From Natronoglomus mannanivorans (GTDB taxonomy: Archaea > Halobacteriota > Halobacteria > Halobacteriales > Natrialbaceae), in contig JAOPKB010000001.1 in the NCBI GenBank assembly GCA_025517485.1, positions 558,001 through 622,000 on the forward strand: a stretch of DNA of 64,000 nucleotides. Reading direction: 5' to 3'. The notes beneath the pieces are model-generated. The model saw nothing but the letters and a program-made list of their open reading frames with translations, was not told the origin of the DNA and searched no databases. A program made the translations under genes and the position numbers. Below, in pieces: positions 1 through 8,915 of this stretch (position 1 is its first letter; every line of letters starts with the position of its first letter).

Positions 1-773
1 GCGAACTGGGACCCACTGAGATCGGATCCGTCGTCGCCTTTCTTCTTCTTGTCGCCGTCACCGTCCGTCGTGTAGACGTTCGTCGCGTTCGCAACGCCTT
101 GCTGGAGGTTCTCGTTGTACTGTTCGCTTTGCTGGAGTGCGATCGACTCACTGCCGTCCTCTGCGATCGCGATCGCCGTACTCTGGTTGTTGTAGTTGAG
201 CTGGTCGACTTCCTGGTGCTGGTTGACAGTCGCGACAGCGGTCTGTGAGACGCTGTCACCGTCACCGCCACTGTCACCTTTCTTGTCCTTCTCGTCCATC
301 ACGGCCCAACCGTCGAACTCCTGTCCGTTACCGTTTCCGAGCAGGATGTAAACCTCGCCAACGTTCTCGAACTGGTCCTGGCGAACCTCGTTCGTCGCGT
401 CCGCTTCGGCGAGTTGCTCGTTGTCGTTGTACTGGTTGGCTTCCTGAACCGCGGTCGCCTCACCGCCGTCGATCGACACGGAGGTCGCACCCGCTTGCGT
501 GTTGATGTTCACCTGATCGACGTCCTGATACTGGATGATCTCCGCGACGGAGTCCTGCTCGAGTTCGTCCGACGCGTGAGCCTGTACGTACTCTTCGAGG
601 CTCGTGTCCTCGAGGTCAGCGCCGAAGGAGAGGTAGAGTGCTTCGCCGTTGTCGAGGGTCTGTACGCCGTTGTCGGTCGACTCTTGGCCCGCAGCCGCGG
701 GAACGAACGCGGCCAGCGAGAGAACGAGCATGCCGACCATGAAAACTGTCGTGAGTTGTGATCGTATCGTCAT
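1..773 (-). CDS. Secreted Gln/Asn-rich repeat protein, curlin-like (C-terminus beyond window)
   Basis: This gene reads from ATG at 773 to the window edge without a stop, giving 257 visible residues. Residues 1-30 form a signal peptide (basic start, hydrophobic core, ending AAAGQ). Two similar blocks of about 52 residues follow, at roughly 79-130 and 182-233. Each has a VDQ-x-N-x-N-x-Q core, an alternating small/polar/aliphatic strand-like stretch and a QYN-x-N motif. They are separated by a Gly/Lys/Asp linker. The Gln/Asn spacing resembles curlin repeats of bacterial CsgA/CsgB amyloid fibres, but this is inference, not a family match. It faces away from the secreted protein at 1340, which shares the DVDQ-x-N motif. 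A surface or fibre protein is likely; the exact function is unknown. Confidence 0.72.
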   Translation of the reverse strand, partial: MTIRSQLTTVFMVGMLVLSLAAFVPAAAGQESTDNGVQTLDNGEALYLSFGADLEDTSLEEYVQAHASDELEQDSVAEIIQYQDVDQVNINTQAGATSVSIDGGEATAVQEANQYNDNEQLAEADATNEVRQDQFENVGEVYILLGNGNGQEFDGWAVMDEKDKKGDSGGDGDSVSQTAVATVNQHQEVDQLNYNNQSTAIAIAEDGSESIALQQSEQYNENLQQGVANATNVYTTDGDGDKKKKGDDGSDLSGSQF

Positions 774-1339
774 TGTGTATTTCTGGATTCGTTTGATGTG
801 ATCCGTGAGTGTCTTTTGTTTCTACTACTGTTCGCCGCGAAAATTCGTTCCTCGGATTCCAGTATTGTTATTGACCAATTGGAAACGAGAAGAGAACCCG
901 TACCGAGCGGAATCAATGGCCTTCGATGTGGAACAGCGAAAATGCGCGCCTCTGTCGGTAGAATAAACTAGACGAATCTGTAAGTATAACAGCATTCTTG
1001 TTAGCCAACAGCCATCAACTATCCTACAGTACCAGTAGCTGCTGACTACGATCATTAAATGACAGCTAAAACAGCAATACAGTGCCTGATACGACGTTTC
1101 GATACTAGTTAGATATCGTGGCAAAAATTACCCATACATATTTCTACTAGCAATTTGTCATGGTGGCACTGAGAACCCATCAGTGTAAGTAATAACCTAC
1201 GATCGAAACGGTCACATGATCTGAATGACAGTTTTCGACTTATCCTGTAACCGTTATCCGGGTTCAAGTCGGTCGCCGGTGCCCAGTCGTGTTGCAGTGG
1301 GGCGAAAACCGTCTGCAGGTGACCCACTGGAGATTCACT
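774..1339. other. Long AT-richer divergent intergenic region
   Basis: These 566 bases separate the two divergent Gln/Asn-rich secreted protein genes. Base composition is clearly more AT-rich than the flanking coding DNA. Open frames here lack haloarchaeal codon bias and I reject them. The region should hold both promoters and probably a shared regulatory region. No clear TATA box at leaderless distance was found for the 773 gene. The 1340 gene has a ribosome binding site instead. Confidence 0.6.
1329..1332 (+). promoter_or_regulatory. Shine-Dalgarno GGAG
   Basis: GGAG lies seven bases before ATG 1340. It decides that start over the in-frame codon at 1289, which would push a non-hydrophobic stretch ahead of the signal peptide. 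Confidence 0.6.
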
Positions 1340-1747
1340 ATGAAACGGACACTGACGCTCGTAATGACAGTCGCACTAGTCGGGGGCCTCATGTTCATGG
1401 GGTTCGCTGGAACAGCTACCGCGCAGGACATCGAGGTCGGAATCGACGCGGAAGTCGACAACGAACAGGAAGCAAACGCTGAAAACAACATAGCCGTTGC
1501 CCAAGAGAACAACAACGCACAGGGGCAGATCGCGTCGTCGTACAGTAGCTCGGACAAGAGCGAGGCGACGACGGTTGCGGTGCAGGGACAGGACGTCGAC
1601 CAATCTAACGCCGCCAACGTCGAAGATACGACGGCGATCGCCTCCAACGAAGCCGACAACGAGGCGACCGGCGTCAACGTCGACCTCGACTTCGACCTCG
1701 ACCTCGACGACGACCTCTTCAACGGCGCCTTCCTCGGCGGACTCTAA
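1340..1747 (+). CDS. Small secreted Gln/Asn-rich protein, curlin-like
   Basis: The 135-residue product begins with a signal peptide (MKRT, hydrophobic core, cleavage likely after ATAQ near residue 26). The mature part is very rich in Asn, Gln, Ala and Asp, with Q-x-x-N-x-x-N-x-A-x-A-Q type spacing near residues 39-60 and a DVDQSN motif shared with the protein encoded at 1-773. The end alternates Asp with Val, Leu or Phe and finishes in a short hydrophobic GAFLGGL. The architecture suggests an exported structural protein, possibly a minor subunit or nucleator of the same surface assembly as its divergent neighbour. No enzymatic motif is visible. Function is inferred from composition only. Confidence 0.75.
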   Translation: MKRTLTLVMTVALVGGLMFMGFAGTATAQDIEVGIDAEVDNEQEANAENNIAVAQENNNAQGQIASSYSSSDKSEATTVAVQGQDVDQSNAANVEDTTAIASNEADNEATGVNVDLDFDLDLDDDLFNGAFLGGL

Positions 1748-1778
1748 ACGCCCGAACACCAGCGAAGCTACATCGTAA

Positions 1779-1784
1779 TTTTTT
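1779..1784 (+). terminator. T-run terminator
   Basis: Six consecutive T residues on the plus strand lie 32 bases after the stop of the 1340 gene, typical of archaeal oligo-T termination. Confidence 0.5.
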
Positions 1785-1849
1785 GCTGTGTCTCGTCGGA
1801 TAGCACGAGCGCCGGAGGCGCTGAGACCTCGTCGAATACACCGGTGGAA

Positions 1850-3268
1850 CTACCGTCCGTCCTCGGCTGCCACTTCTGCCTGTCGAATAACCGACCGGAC
1901 CGATCGACCGGTCGCCGTCGCGACGGCGAGTGCATCGTCGTACTCCGCACTCACGTCGTAGACGTCGCCCTCGCTGTCGCTCGCGATCTTCACGTCGACC
2001 TCGTACGTTTCGTCGGCGACCTCGAGCGTCACCGTCTCGAACTCCCGCGTCGCGATCCAGCGGTGGGTCGCGCCCGTCTCGCGGATCCCGAGGGTCCCGG
2101 TCTCTTCGGCGAGTCGGCGGGCGACACGCTGGCTATCAGCGGGCTTGCAGAGGACCTTTACGAGATGGCCCGGCCGCGACTTCTTCATCGTCACCGGGAC
2201 GATCGAGACGTCACGTGCGCCCGCGTCTGCGAGAGTGTCTTGGAGTCCACCCAGCACTTCCGGCGTCGCGTCGTCGAGGTTCGTCTCGAGAACCGTGATG
2301 TCGTCTCGAACGAGCTGGCCGGTGTCAACGTGTGAGTCGCTCGCTCGTCCGATCGAGTCGTCGCTGTGGGTCCCGATGAGCACCCGCAATACGTTCGGTC
2401 GGTCCTCGAAGTCGTAGCCACCGGCGCCGTAGCCCGACTCCTCGAGGTCGAGAGCGGGTACCGACTCGACTCCCGTTGCGAAGTGAGTCAGGATCGCCGC
2501 GCCGGTCGGTGTGAGCAGTTCCCGCTCGATTCCATCGGGCCCGCCACGGAACGACCAGTCCGCTCGCTCGGCGAGCTCGACGACCGCGGGCGTCGGAACG
2601 GGATACTCGCCGTGGCTCATCGAGACCGTTCCGCCGCCAGTCGAAAGCGGCGTGGTCACGATCCGATCGGGCTCCAAGTCGGCGAGCAGCAACGTCGCCC
2701 CGACGATGTCCGCGATCGCGTCGTCGGCACCGACCTCGTGAAAGTGCGTCTCCTCTAAGTCGGTGCCGTGGACGGCGGCTTCGGCCTCGCCGAGCAGTTC
2801 GAAGATCGCGAGCGCGTCGCGTTCGACGTCGGGCTCGAGGTCCAGTTCCTCGACGAGCTCGACGACCTCGCGGTAGCTTCGGTGGGGACCGTGACCTTCG
2901 GCGTGGACGTGGTCGTCGTGGCTGTGGTGGTGGTCGTCGTGATTGTGCCCGTGGTCGTCGTGGCTGTGGTGGTGGTCGTCGTGATTGTGCCCGTGTCCGT
3001 GTCTGTGTCCGTCCTCACTGCCATCCCTGCCTTCCTCGTCTCCTTCGTCTATCCCCGTACCGTCGTCCTCGTTTTCACTACCGGTCAATAACACGTCGAC
3101 CGCCGTCGCCGTGATCGCGCACTTCGTCGTCGAATCGATCGCGTACTCACACTCGAGTGTGTCCTCGACGGGGGCAAGAACCGACGGGTCGGCGCCAGCA
3201 GCGAGGAGCGCTCCGAGGATCATGTCGCCGCTCGCACCCGTGTGCCCGTCGAACGCCAGTAGTCGCAT
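1850..3268 (-). CDS. larC: Nickel pincer cofactor biosynthesis protein LarC
   Basis: This 472-residue protein matches LarC, the CTP-dependent cyclometallase that inserts nickel into the pyridinium pincer cofactor of lactate racemase-type enzymes. The start reads MRLLAFDGHTGASGDM, the conserved LarC N-terminus. FHEVGADDAIADI and VTMKKSRPGH are also family motifs. Residues about 88-129 are an insertion of almost only His, Asp and Gly, built from a 14-residue unit present twice and plausibly a nickel-binding segment. ATG 3268 was chosen because the frame upstream runs antisense into the CDC48 gene. No larB, larE or larA is visible nearby, so the target enzyme must be encoded elsewhere. Confidence 0.92.
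   Translation of the reverse strand: MRLLAFDGHTGASGDMILGALLAAGADPSVLAPVEDTLECEYAIDSTTKCAITATAVDVLLTGSENEDDGTGIDEGDEEGRDGSEDGHRHGHGHNHDDHHHSHDDHGHNHDDHHHSHDDHVHAEGHGPHRSYREVVELVEELDLEPDVERDALAIFELLGEAEAAVHGTDLEETHFHEVGADDAIADIVGATLLLADLEPDRIVTTPLSTGGGTVSMSHGEYPVPTPAVVELAERADWSFRGGPDGIERELLTPTGAAILTHFATGVESVPALDLEESGYGAGGYDFEDRPNVLRVLIGTHSDDSIGRASDSHVDTGQLVRDDITVLETNLDDATPEVLGGLQDTLADAGARDVSIVPVTMKKSRPGHLVKVLCKPADSQRVARRLAEETGTLGIRETGATHRWIATREFETVTLEVADETYEVDVKIASDSEGDVYDVSAEYDDALAVATATGRSVRSVIRQAEVAAEDGR
2909..2992. repeat. Perfect 42-base tandem duplication in larC
   Basis: Two identical 42-base units (2909-2950 and 2951-2992) lie head to tail and encode the His/Asp-rich repeat of LarC. They keep the reading frame and look like a recent slippage or unequal-crossover duplication. 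Confidence 0.85.
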
Positions 3269-3469
3269 GTATACGAGGGAGAGGTGGACCGCCAAAAACC
3301 CCGCTGCTTCGTCCGAAAAACAGCCGACATCGCCGGTGCCGGTACATCTATGTAGCTCCCTGTCCGAGGAATATATGGTACACGGTGACACAGTGAGATC
3401 GACTCGTCGTAGCAAAAAACCTATCCGAACACGAATCGGAGACACAGACATCGCCGTCCATCTGTAATT
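3269..3469. promoter_or_regulatory. Divergent promoter region, larC and CDC48
   Basis: These 201 bases lie between two divergent starts. AT-rich segments sit near 3370-3380 and 3412-3425. I cannot assign a box A with confidence. The spacing suggests that the CDC48 mRNA has a 5' leader. Confidence 0.4.
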
Positions 3470-5698
3470 ATGAACGAAGTCCAACTGGAGGTCGCAAAAG
3501 CGTACCCGAACGATTCGGGTCGTGGAATCGCCCGTCTCGACCCGGACACGCTCTTGCACCTGAAGCTGAGTCCGGGCGACATCATCGAAATAGAAGGTGC
3601 CGACACCACCGCCGCGAAGGTGTGGCGTGCAGACCGGCAGGACTGGAACACCGATACAGTCCGTATCGACGGGTTCACCCGTCAGAACGCCGACGTGGGG
3701 ATCGGCGAGCGCGTCACCATCCGCAAGGCGGAAGCCACGAAAGCCGACAAACTGGTCCTCGCCCCACCGGAGGAGGCGTCGGTCCAGTTCGGTTCCGACG
3801 CCGCCGGCATGGTCAAACGCCAGATCCTCAAACGGCCGGTCGTCGGCCGCGACATCGTCCCCGTCATGTCCTCGACGAACCACCCATTCATGCGGTCGCC
3901 GGGGCAGGCGATTCCGCTGATCGCCGTCGAGACCGAACCCGAGGGCGTGGTACTCATCACTGAGGATACCGACGTCGAACTCCGCGAGGAGCCGATATCC
4001 GGCTTCGAAAAGACCGGAGGCGGGATCACGTACGAGGATATCGGCGGTCTCCAGGGTGAGATCCAGCGCGTCCGCGAGATGGTCGAGCTGCCGATGAAAC
4101 ACCCGCAGATCTTCAAGAAATTGGGGATCGAACCGCCACAGGGTGTCCTGTTGCATGGCCCGCCCGGCACCGGGAAGACCCTGCTCGCGAAGGCCGTCGC
4201 CAACGAGACCTCCGCGAGTTTCTTCTCGATCGCGGGCCCGGAGATCATCTCGAAGTACTACGGCGAGTCCGAACAGCAGTTACGCGAGATCTTCGAGGAC
4301 GCCAGCGAGGAGTCGCCGGCAATCATCTTCATCGACGAACTCGACTCCATCGCGCCCAAACGCGAAGACGTCACCGGCGAGGTCGAACGCCGCGTCGTCG
4401 CCCAGCTGCTGACGATGATGGACGGCCTCGAGGCCCGCGGCCAAGTCATCGTCATCGCGGCGACGAACCGCGTGGACTCGGTCGACCCTGCGCTCCGCCG
4501 ACCCGGCCGGTTCGACCGCGAGATCGAGATCGGCGTTCCGGACGAAATCGGTCGCGAAGAGATCCTCCAGATCCACACCCGCGGCATGCCGCTGTCGGAC
4601 GACGTCAGCCTCTCGCATCTGGCCGACGAGACCCACGGCTTCGTCGGTGCGGACATCGAGTCGCTGACCAAAGAGGCGGCGATGAAAGCGCTCCGGCGCT
4701 ACTTGCCCGAGATCGACTTAGACGAGGAGGACATCCCACCGAGTCTCATCGATCGGATGATCGTCAAACGCGAGGACTTCCGCGGTGCACTCAACGAGGT
4801 CGAACCCTCGGCGATGCGGGAGGTCCTCGTCGAGTTACCCAAGATTTCCTGGGACGACGTCGGCGGACTCCACGACGCCAAAGAACAGGTCCAGGAGTCC
4901 GTCGAGTGGCCACTGAACAACGCCGATCGATTCGAACGGCTCGGAATCGACCCACCGGCCGGCGTCTTGCTCTACGGCCCGCCCGGGACCGGAAAGACGT
5001 TGATGGCGAAGGCCGTGGCCAACGAGACCAACGCCAACTTCATCTCGGTCCGTGGCCCGCAACTGCTCAGCAAGTGGGTCGGCGAGTCCGAGAAGGCCAT
5101 CCGCCAGACCTTCCGCAAGGCGCGGCAGGTCTCGCCGACGGTGATCTTCTTCGACGAACTCGATTCCCTGGCACCGGGTCGGGGCGGGGACGTCGGCTCC
5201 AACGTAAGCGAGCGCGTCGTCAACCAGCTGCTGACCGAACTCGACGGGCTAGAGGAGATGGGCGACGTGATGGTCATCGGCGCCACCAACCGCCCGGACA
5301 TGATCGATCCCGCACTGCTCCGGTCGGGTCGGTTCGACCGGCTGGTGATGATCGGCGAACCCGACACCGACGGTCGCGAACGAATCCTCGAGATCCACAC
5401 CGAAGACACGCCGCTGGCCTCGGACGTCAGCCTGCGCGAGATCGCCGAGATCACCGACGGCTACGTCGGCAGTGACCTCGAATCGATCGGCCGTGAGGCC
5501 GCGATCGAGGCGCTTCGTGAGGATCACGAGGCGGACATCGTCGAGATGCGCCACTTCCGAAAGGCGATGGAGAACGTCCGCCCGACGATCACCGACGACA
5601 TCCTCGACTACTACGAACAGATCAAAGAGGACTTCAAAGGCGGTACGACGACCGAACCGGGGACCGGTCGCCGTGGCAGTCGAATCGGCTTCCAGTAA
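3470..5698 (+). CDS. CDC48/p97-family AAA ATPase
   Basis: The 742-residue protein is a double-ring AAA unfoldase of the CDC48/VCP family, which extracts and unfolds proteins, probably for the proteasome. Residues about 1-180 carry the CDC48 N domains (double-psi barrel and CDC48_2). Two AAA modules follow, with Walker A GPPGTGKT at 230-237 and 503-510. Each has a Walker B ending in DE ([24 protein letters not shown]) and an arginine-finger stretch ending in RPGRFD or RSGRFD. All catalytic residues are present and the length is normal. The C-terminus ends in a short Gly/Thr-rich tail. It is transcribed alone, divergent from larC. Haloarchaea usually have several paralogues, so I give no specific symbol. 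Confidence 0.95.
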   Translation: MNEVQLEVAKAYPNDSGRGIARLDPDTLLHLKLSPGDIIEIEGADTTAAKVWRADRQDWNTDTVRIDGFTRQNADVGIGERVTIRKAEATKADKLVLAPPEEASVQFGSDAAGMVKRQILKRPVVGRDIVPVMSSTNHPFMRSPGQAIPLIAVETEPEGVVLITEDTDVELREEPISGFEKTGGGITYEDIGGLQGEIQRVREMVELPMKHPQIFKKLGIEPPQGVLLHGPPGTGKTLLAKAVANETSASFFSIAGPEIISKYYGESEQQLREIFEDASEESPAIIFIDELDSIAPKREDVTGEVERRVVAQLLTMMDGLEARGQVIVIAATNRVDSVDPALRRPGRFDREIEIGVPDEIGREEILQIHTRGMPLSDDVSLSHLADETHGFVGADIESLTKEAAMKALRRYLPEIDLDEEDIPPSLIDRMIVKREDFRGALNEVEPSAMREVLVELPKISWDDVGGLHDAKEQVQESVEWPLNNADRFERLGIDPPAGVLLYGPPGTGKTLMAKAVANETNANFISVRGPQLLSKWVGESEKAIRQTFRKARQVSPTVIFFDELDSLAPGRGGDVGSNVSERVVNQLLTELDGLEEMGDVMVIGATNRPDMIDPALLRSGRFDRLVMIGEPDTDGRERILEIHTEDTPLASDVSLREIAEITDGYVGSDLESIGREAAIEALREDHEADIVEMRHFRKAMENVRPTITDDILDYYEQIKEDFKGGTTTEPGTGRRGSRIGFQ

Positions 5699-6100
5699 GA
5701 GTAGGGAGCCAAAACGGTCACCGGCGGCGATCGATTCGACTACTTTTACCTGTTTGATACGAATTGCCTGAAGAGAGCGAGAACGTTCTCGAGTCAGATC
5801 GTGCGATCGGCTAGTTGCTCACACTGAGAGAAATCTCGAGAGGAGTTCATATCAATAAACGGATTAGTTCGGTCGTGTAGGCAGTCTTTACCGGCGAGAC
5901 AGATGCCGCGTGGTTGAGTAACACACAGTACCCCAAATACACCTTCAGATCCGATATTGAAACCTCTCGTCCGTTCTCGAAGGGTATTGTATTCGGGTTG
6001 AATACGACGCAATGGTATAAATCAGCCACAATCTATCGAAACGCTCTATGGCATATATGCCATCGAACGTGGGAAATATGATATATCTCCAGGTGCTTCG
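5699..6100. other. Intergenic region upstream of small membrane protein
   Basis: These 402 bases follow the CDC48 stop. No coding frame has haloarchaeal codon bias. The right half is AT-rich and contains a 16-base palindrome and a TATA-like stretch just before the gene at 6101. Confidence 0.5.
6048..6063. promoter_or_regulatory. 16-base perfect palindrome, candidate operator
   Basis: ATGGCATATATGCCAT is perfectly self-complementary and lies 38-53 bases before the start at 6101. A second TATA-like stretch (GATATATC) follows at about 6079-6086. The position fits a regulator site at the promoter of the small membrane protein. This is inference from symmetry and position. Confidence 0.45.
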
Positions 6101-6376
6101 ATGTCGAGTCCCCCCACTACACACGACCAACGTACGTCGGGCCAGAACGTATCGTCCGACAAACAGATTTCCGACCAGCGGACCCTCGAGCGAATTACCC
6201 CGATGCTTGCGAAACCGATCCGAGTCACGAGTTTCTGGACCGCGATCGTTCTTCCGTTCTTGCACGTCCCGTTGCTCGCGACGGGATTGACGGGATCGGC
6301 AGAGACGCTGACGTTTCTCGGTCTGCTCACGCTCAATCTGCTCGCCCTCTACGTGGGACACTCCCACCGAGCGTGA
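6101..6376 (+). CDS. Small two-helix membrane protein, unknown
   Basis: The 91-residue protein has a polar Ser/Thr/Gln-rich N-terminal third and two hydrophobic segments (about 43-63 and 68-85), ending in a short His/Arg tail. No catalytic motif is seen. Codon use fits the host, and the protein looks like the small conserved membrane proteins common in haloarchaea. It is convergent with the EamA transporter gene and preceded by a palindromic promoter region, so it may be individually regulated. Function is unknown. Confidence 0.75.
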   Translation: MSSPPTTHDQRTSGQNVSSDKQISDQRTLERITPMLAKPIRVTSFWTAIVLPFLHVPLLATGLTGSAETLTFLGLLTLNLLALYVGHSHRA

Positions 6377-6443
6377 ACGGGCCATGGCAGTGAGTACGAA
6401 CGCGACCACGCGGACGATCCGTTTTCAGTTCCCTCGTCTCTCG

Positions 6444-7364
6444 TCAGCGTAATCGAGACCGTCCGAACTCCTCCCGTAACGCCCGTCGCTTGACGAGTGC
6501 GAACCCGACCGCGATGACGACGAAGCCGACACCCGTCGCGAGATCGATCACCTCTCCCAGGTAGAGCCAGCCGACCAGCGCGGCGAAAACCGGCGCCACG
6601 TAGGAGACCATGTTGATCTCGACGGCGCCGAGTCGCTCGAGCAGATCGAAGTACAGCAGGAAGCCGACGGCGCTGGCGACGACGGCGAGATACGCGAGTG
6701 CACCGATCGCCTCGAGGTGGAGCCACTCCGAGGGAACGACGGGTTCCCGAAGGGCCAGACTCACGCCGTGCATCAGGAGTGCGCCGCCGAGCATCGCCCA
6801 CGCTTCCATCGCCTCGATCGGGAGCGAGGCATCGATACGACGGGTGAGAACGCTTCCGAGGGCGAAGGATGCGGCTGCGAGGACGATCAGCAGTTTCGCG
6901 ACGACGTCGGTCGCGAGGAGGTTCGACGGATCGGGCTGGGTGATGATCGCGACCCCGACGAGACCGATTGCGACGCCGAGGACGCCGATCGGCGACAGCG
7001 CGTCCGACGGAACCAGCAGGCGGGCGAAGCCGGTCGTCAGGACGGGTGAGAGGCTCACGAGAATGGCCGCGGCGGCGGCAGTCGTATGCTGCTGGCCGAC
7101 GAACAGGAACGTGTGATAGGCTGCGATCAACAGAACCGCGCCGACGGCGACGAGGAGCCACTCCTCGCGCCCGTGTGGGATCCAGTTCCGGTCGTCGATG
7201 GCGTAGGCCGCGTACGCCAGCATGAGGAGTCCGGCGACGTCGTAGCGAAACGCCGCGAAGAGCACGGGTGGAAAGTACTCGAGACCGGCACTGATGGCGA
7301 CGAACGCCGATCCCCAGACGCAGGCGAGCACCAGGAAGAGGGCGAGACTACGGTACCGGCTCAC
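6444..7364 (-). CDS. EamA/DMT family transporter
   Basis: The 306-residue protein has about ten hydrophobic segments in two EamA repeats, with the N-terminal signature LACVWGSAFVAI and a second-half motif near PVFAALVGWLYLGE. The family exports metabolites such as amino acids or nucleosides, with substrate not predictable. GTG 7364 (VSRYRSLALF) is chosen because family proteins start at this point. An ATG at 7415 would add 17 polar residues and is the alternative. It lies downstream of, but not overlapping, the oligopeptide ABC operon on the same strand. Confidence 0.88.
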   Translation of the reverse strand: MSRYRSLALFLVLACVWGSAFVAISAGLEYFPPVLFAAFRYDVAGLLMLAYAAYAIDDRNWIPHGREEWLLVAVGAVLLIAAYHTFLFVGQQHTTAAAAAILVSLSPVLTTGFARLLVPSDALSPIGVLGVAIGLVGVAIITQPDPSNLLATDVVAKLLIVLAAASFALGSVLTRRIDASLPIEAMEAWAMLGGALLMHGVSLALREPVVPSEWLHLEAIGALAYLAVVASAVGFLLYFDLLERLGAVEINMVSYVAPVFAALVGWLYLGEVIDLATGVGFVVIAVGFALVKRRALREEFGRSRLR

Positions 7365-7457
7365 GGCTGAGTTCTCTCGGCAGTGTTCGTATTGGTTTCG
7401 TTTCGAAATGGACACTTCTCCGACGTGGTCGGCGAACCACGAGACGCACTCCGACTA

Positions 7458-8915
7458 TCACTCCGCGTCCGCGTTCGACGACGGTGATGGAATCTGCGTC
7501 TCGGAGGTCGGATCCGCTCCGACACCGTAGAGGTGACAGGCGACCGGATGTCTGCGCCTGTACCCGCTCTCTCTCGCGTCGCCACTCTCTTCGAGAGCCG
7601 GATCGACGCGTTCACAGACGCTCTCGTACTCCTCGCGGAGACGATCGGCCGCGCCATCCCAGTTTCGTCGCGCCAGTTCTGCGAGCGCGTCGGTGACGAT
7701 CTCGTCGTGACCCGCCGGCAGTTCATCGGCGAGCAGGCGGTCTTTCATGGTCTCGACGAACGCGGGAATCTCACTCTCGTCGAGTCCGTCCTCGCCGACC
7801 GCGAGTGTCGCCTCGCCAGCGTCGTTTTCGGACCGCCCGCTGCCTTCGACGCCGACCTCCTCGAGCGTGATCTCCCGGGCTTCGATCCGCTCGCGGAGGT
7901 TCATTATCTGGCGGTAGGTCGACTGCTCGAGTTCGTCTTCGACGTCTGCCGGCGGGATCACCTGCGGACAGCGCGTGCGGAACCGACAGCCCGACGGCGG
8001 ATCACGCGGCGACGGGACGTCCCCGGAGAGTGTCTCCCGATCACGATCCCTTTCGTCAGTCGAGGCCCGCGGAACGCTCTCGAGGAGCGCTCGCGTGTAG
8101 GGATGTTTCGGATCCTCGAACAGCGTCTCGACGGGGCCGACCTCGGCGAGTTCGCCGAGGTACATCACCGCCACCCGATCACAGACGTGGCGGATCACGG
8201 AGAGGTCGTGGCTGATCAGCAGGTAGGTCAGGTCGAACTCGTCCTGGAGGTCGTCGAGTAAGTTCAGCACCTGCGCCTGCACCGAGACGTCGAGGGCGCT
8301 CGTCGGTTCGTCGAGGACGAGGAACTCGGGCTCTAAGGCGAGTGCTCGCGCGATCCCGATCCGCTGGCGCTGGCCACCGGAGAACTCGTGTGGGTACCGA
8401 TCCAGCTGGTCCGCCGAGAGACCGACACGCTCTAGGAGGTCGCGTGCTCGATCCTCCCGGTCGGCTTTCGTCCCGACGTCGTGGATCTCGAGGGGCTGGG
8501 TAACGATGCTACCGACCGTCATCCGGGGGTCGAGACTCGAGAACGGGTCCTGAAAGACCACCTGTGCGTCCCGTCGGAAGGCGTTGAGCTTCGATCGGCC
8601 GAGGTCGTAGATGTTCCGGCCGTCGAACTCGACGCGGCCGCCGGTGGGTTCTTGCAGGCGAAGGAGCGTCTCACCGGTCGTCGACTTCCCACAGCCGGAC
8701 TCACCGACGAGGCCGAGGGTCTCACCGCGATAGACGTCGAAGCTGACGCCGTCGACGGCCCGCACCGCGACCGGATCGGAGCCGAGGAGGCGGTCGAGCA
8801 GCGAGTCGTTCTCGAAGAAGTACTTCTCGAGGTTCTGGACGCTGACGAGCGGGGAGTCGTCGGCTCGAGTCGTCGCCTCCGTTCTCGAAGGCGGTTCTGA
8901 GGAGTTCGCCGTCAT
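7458..8915 (-). CDS. Oligopeptide/dipeptide ABC transporter ATP-binding protein (DppF/OppF type)
   Basis: The 485-residue ATPase energises peptide uptake with its partner encoded at 8912-10219. Walker [11 protein letters not shown], the signature FSGGQRQR and Walker [13 protein letters not shown] are intact. The C-terminal four-cysteine region typical of OppD/OppF is present (GCRFRTRCP and later ESVCERV with HPVACHLYG), but the two halves are separated by about 110 mostly acidic residues, making the protein longer than bacterial relatives. The start ATG overlaps the previous stop by four bases (ATGA), so the two ATPases are translationally coupled. It is the last gene of a five-gene operon. 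Confidence 0.93.
   Translation of the reverse strand: MTANSSEPPSRTEATTRADDSPLVSVQNLEKYFFENDSLLDRLLGSDPVAVRAVDGVSFDVYRGETLGLVGESGCGKSTTGETLLRLQEPTGGRVEFDGRNIYDLGRSKLNAFRRDAQVVFQDPFSSLDPRMTVGSIVTQPLEIHDVGTKADREDRARDLLERVGLSADQLDRYPHEFSGGQRQRIGIARALALEPEFLVLDEPTSALDVSVQAQVLNLLDDLQDEFDLTYLLISHDLSVIRHVCDRVAVMYLGELAEVGPVETLFEDPKHPYTRALLESVPRASTDERDRDRETLSGDVPSPRDPPSGCRFRTRCPQVIPPADVEDELEQSTYRQIMNLRERIEAREITLEEVGVEGSGRSENDAGEATLAVGEDGLDESEIPAFVETMKDRLLADELPAGHDEIVTDALAELARRNWDGAADRLREEYESVCERVDPALEESGDARESGYRRRHPVACHLYGVGADPTSETQIPSPSSNADAE

Noticed and set aside
2909..2992. Repeats read as a CRISPR-like array
   Set aside because: The units are adjacent, without spacers, and encode a His-rich repeat of LarC.
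3269..4156. N-terminal extension of the LarC frame
   Set aside because: It is antisense to CDC48; LarC has a conserved start at 3268.
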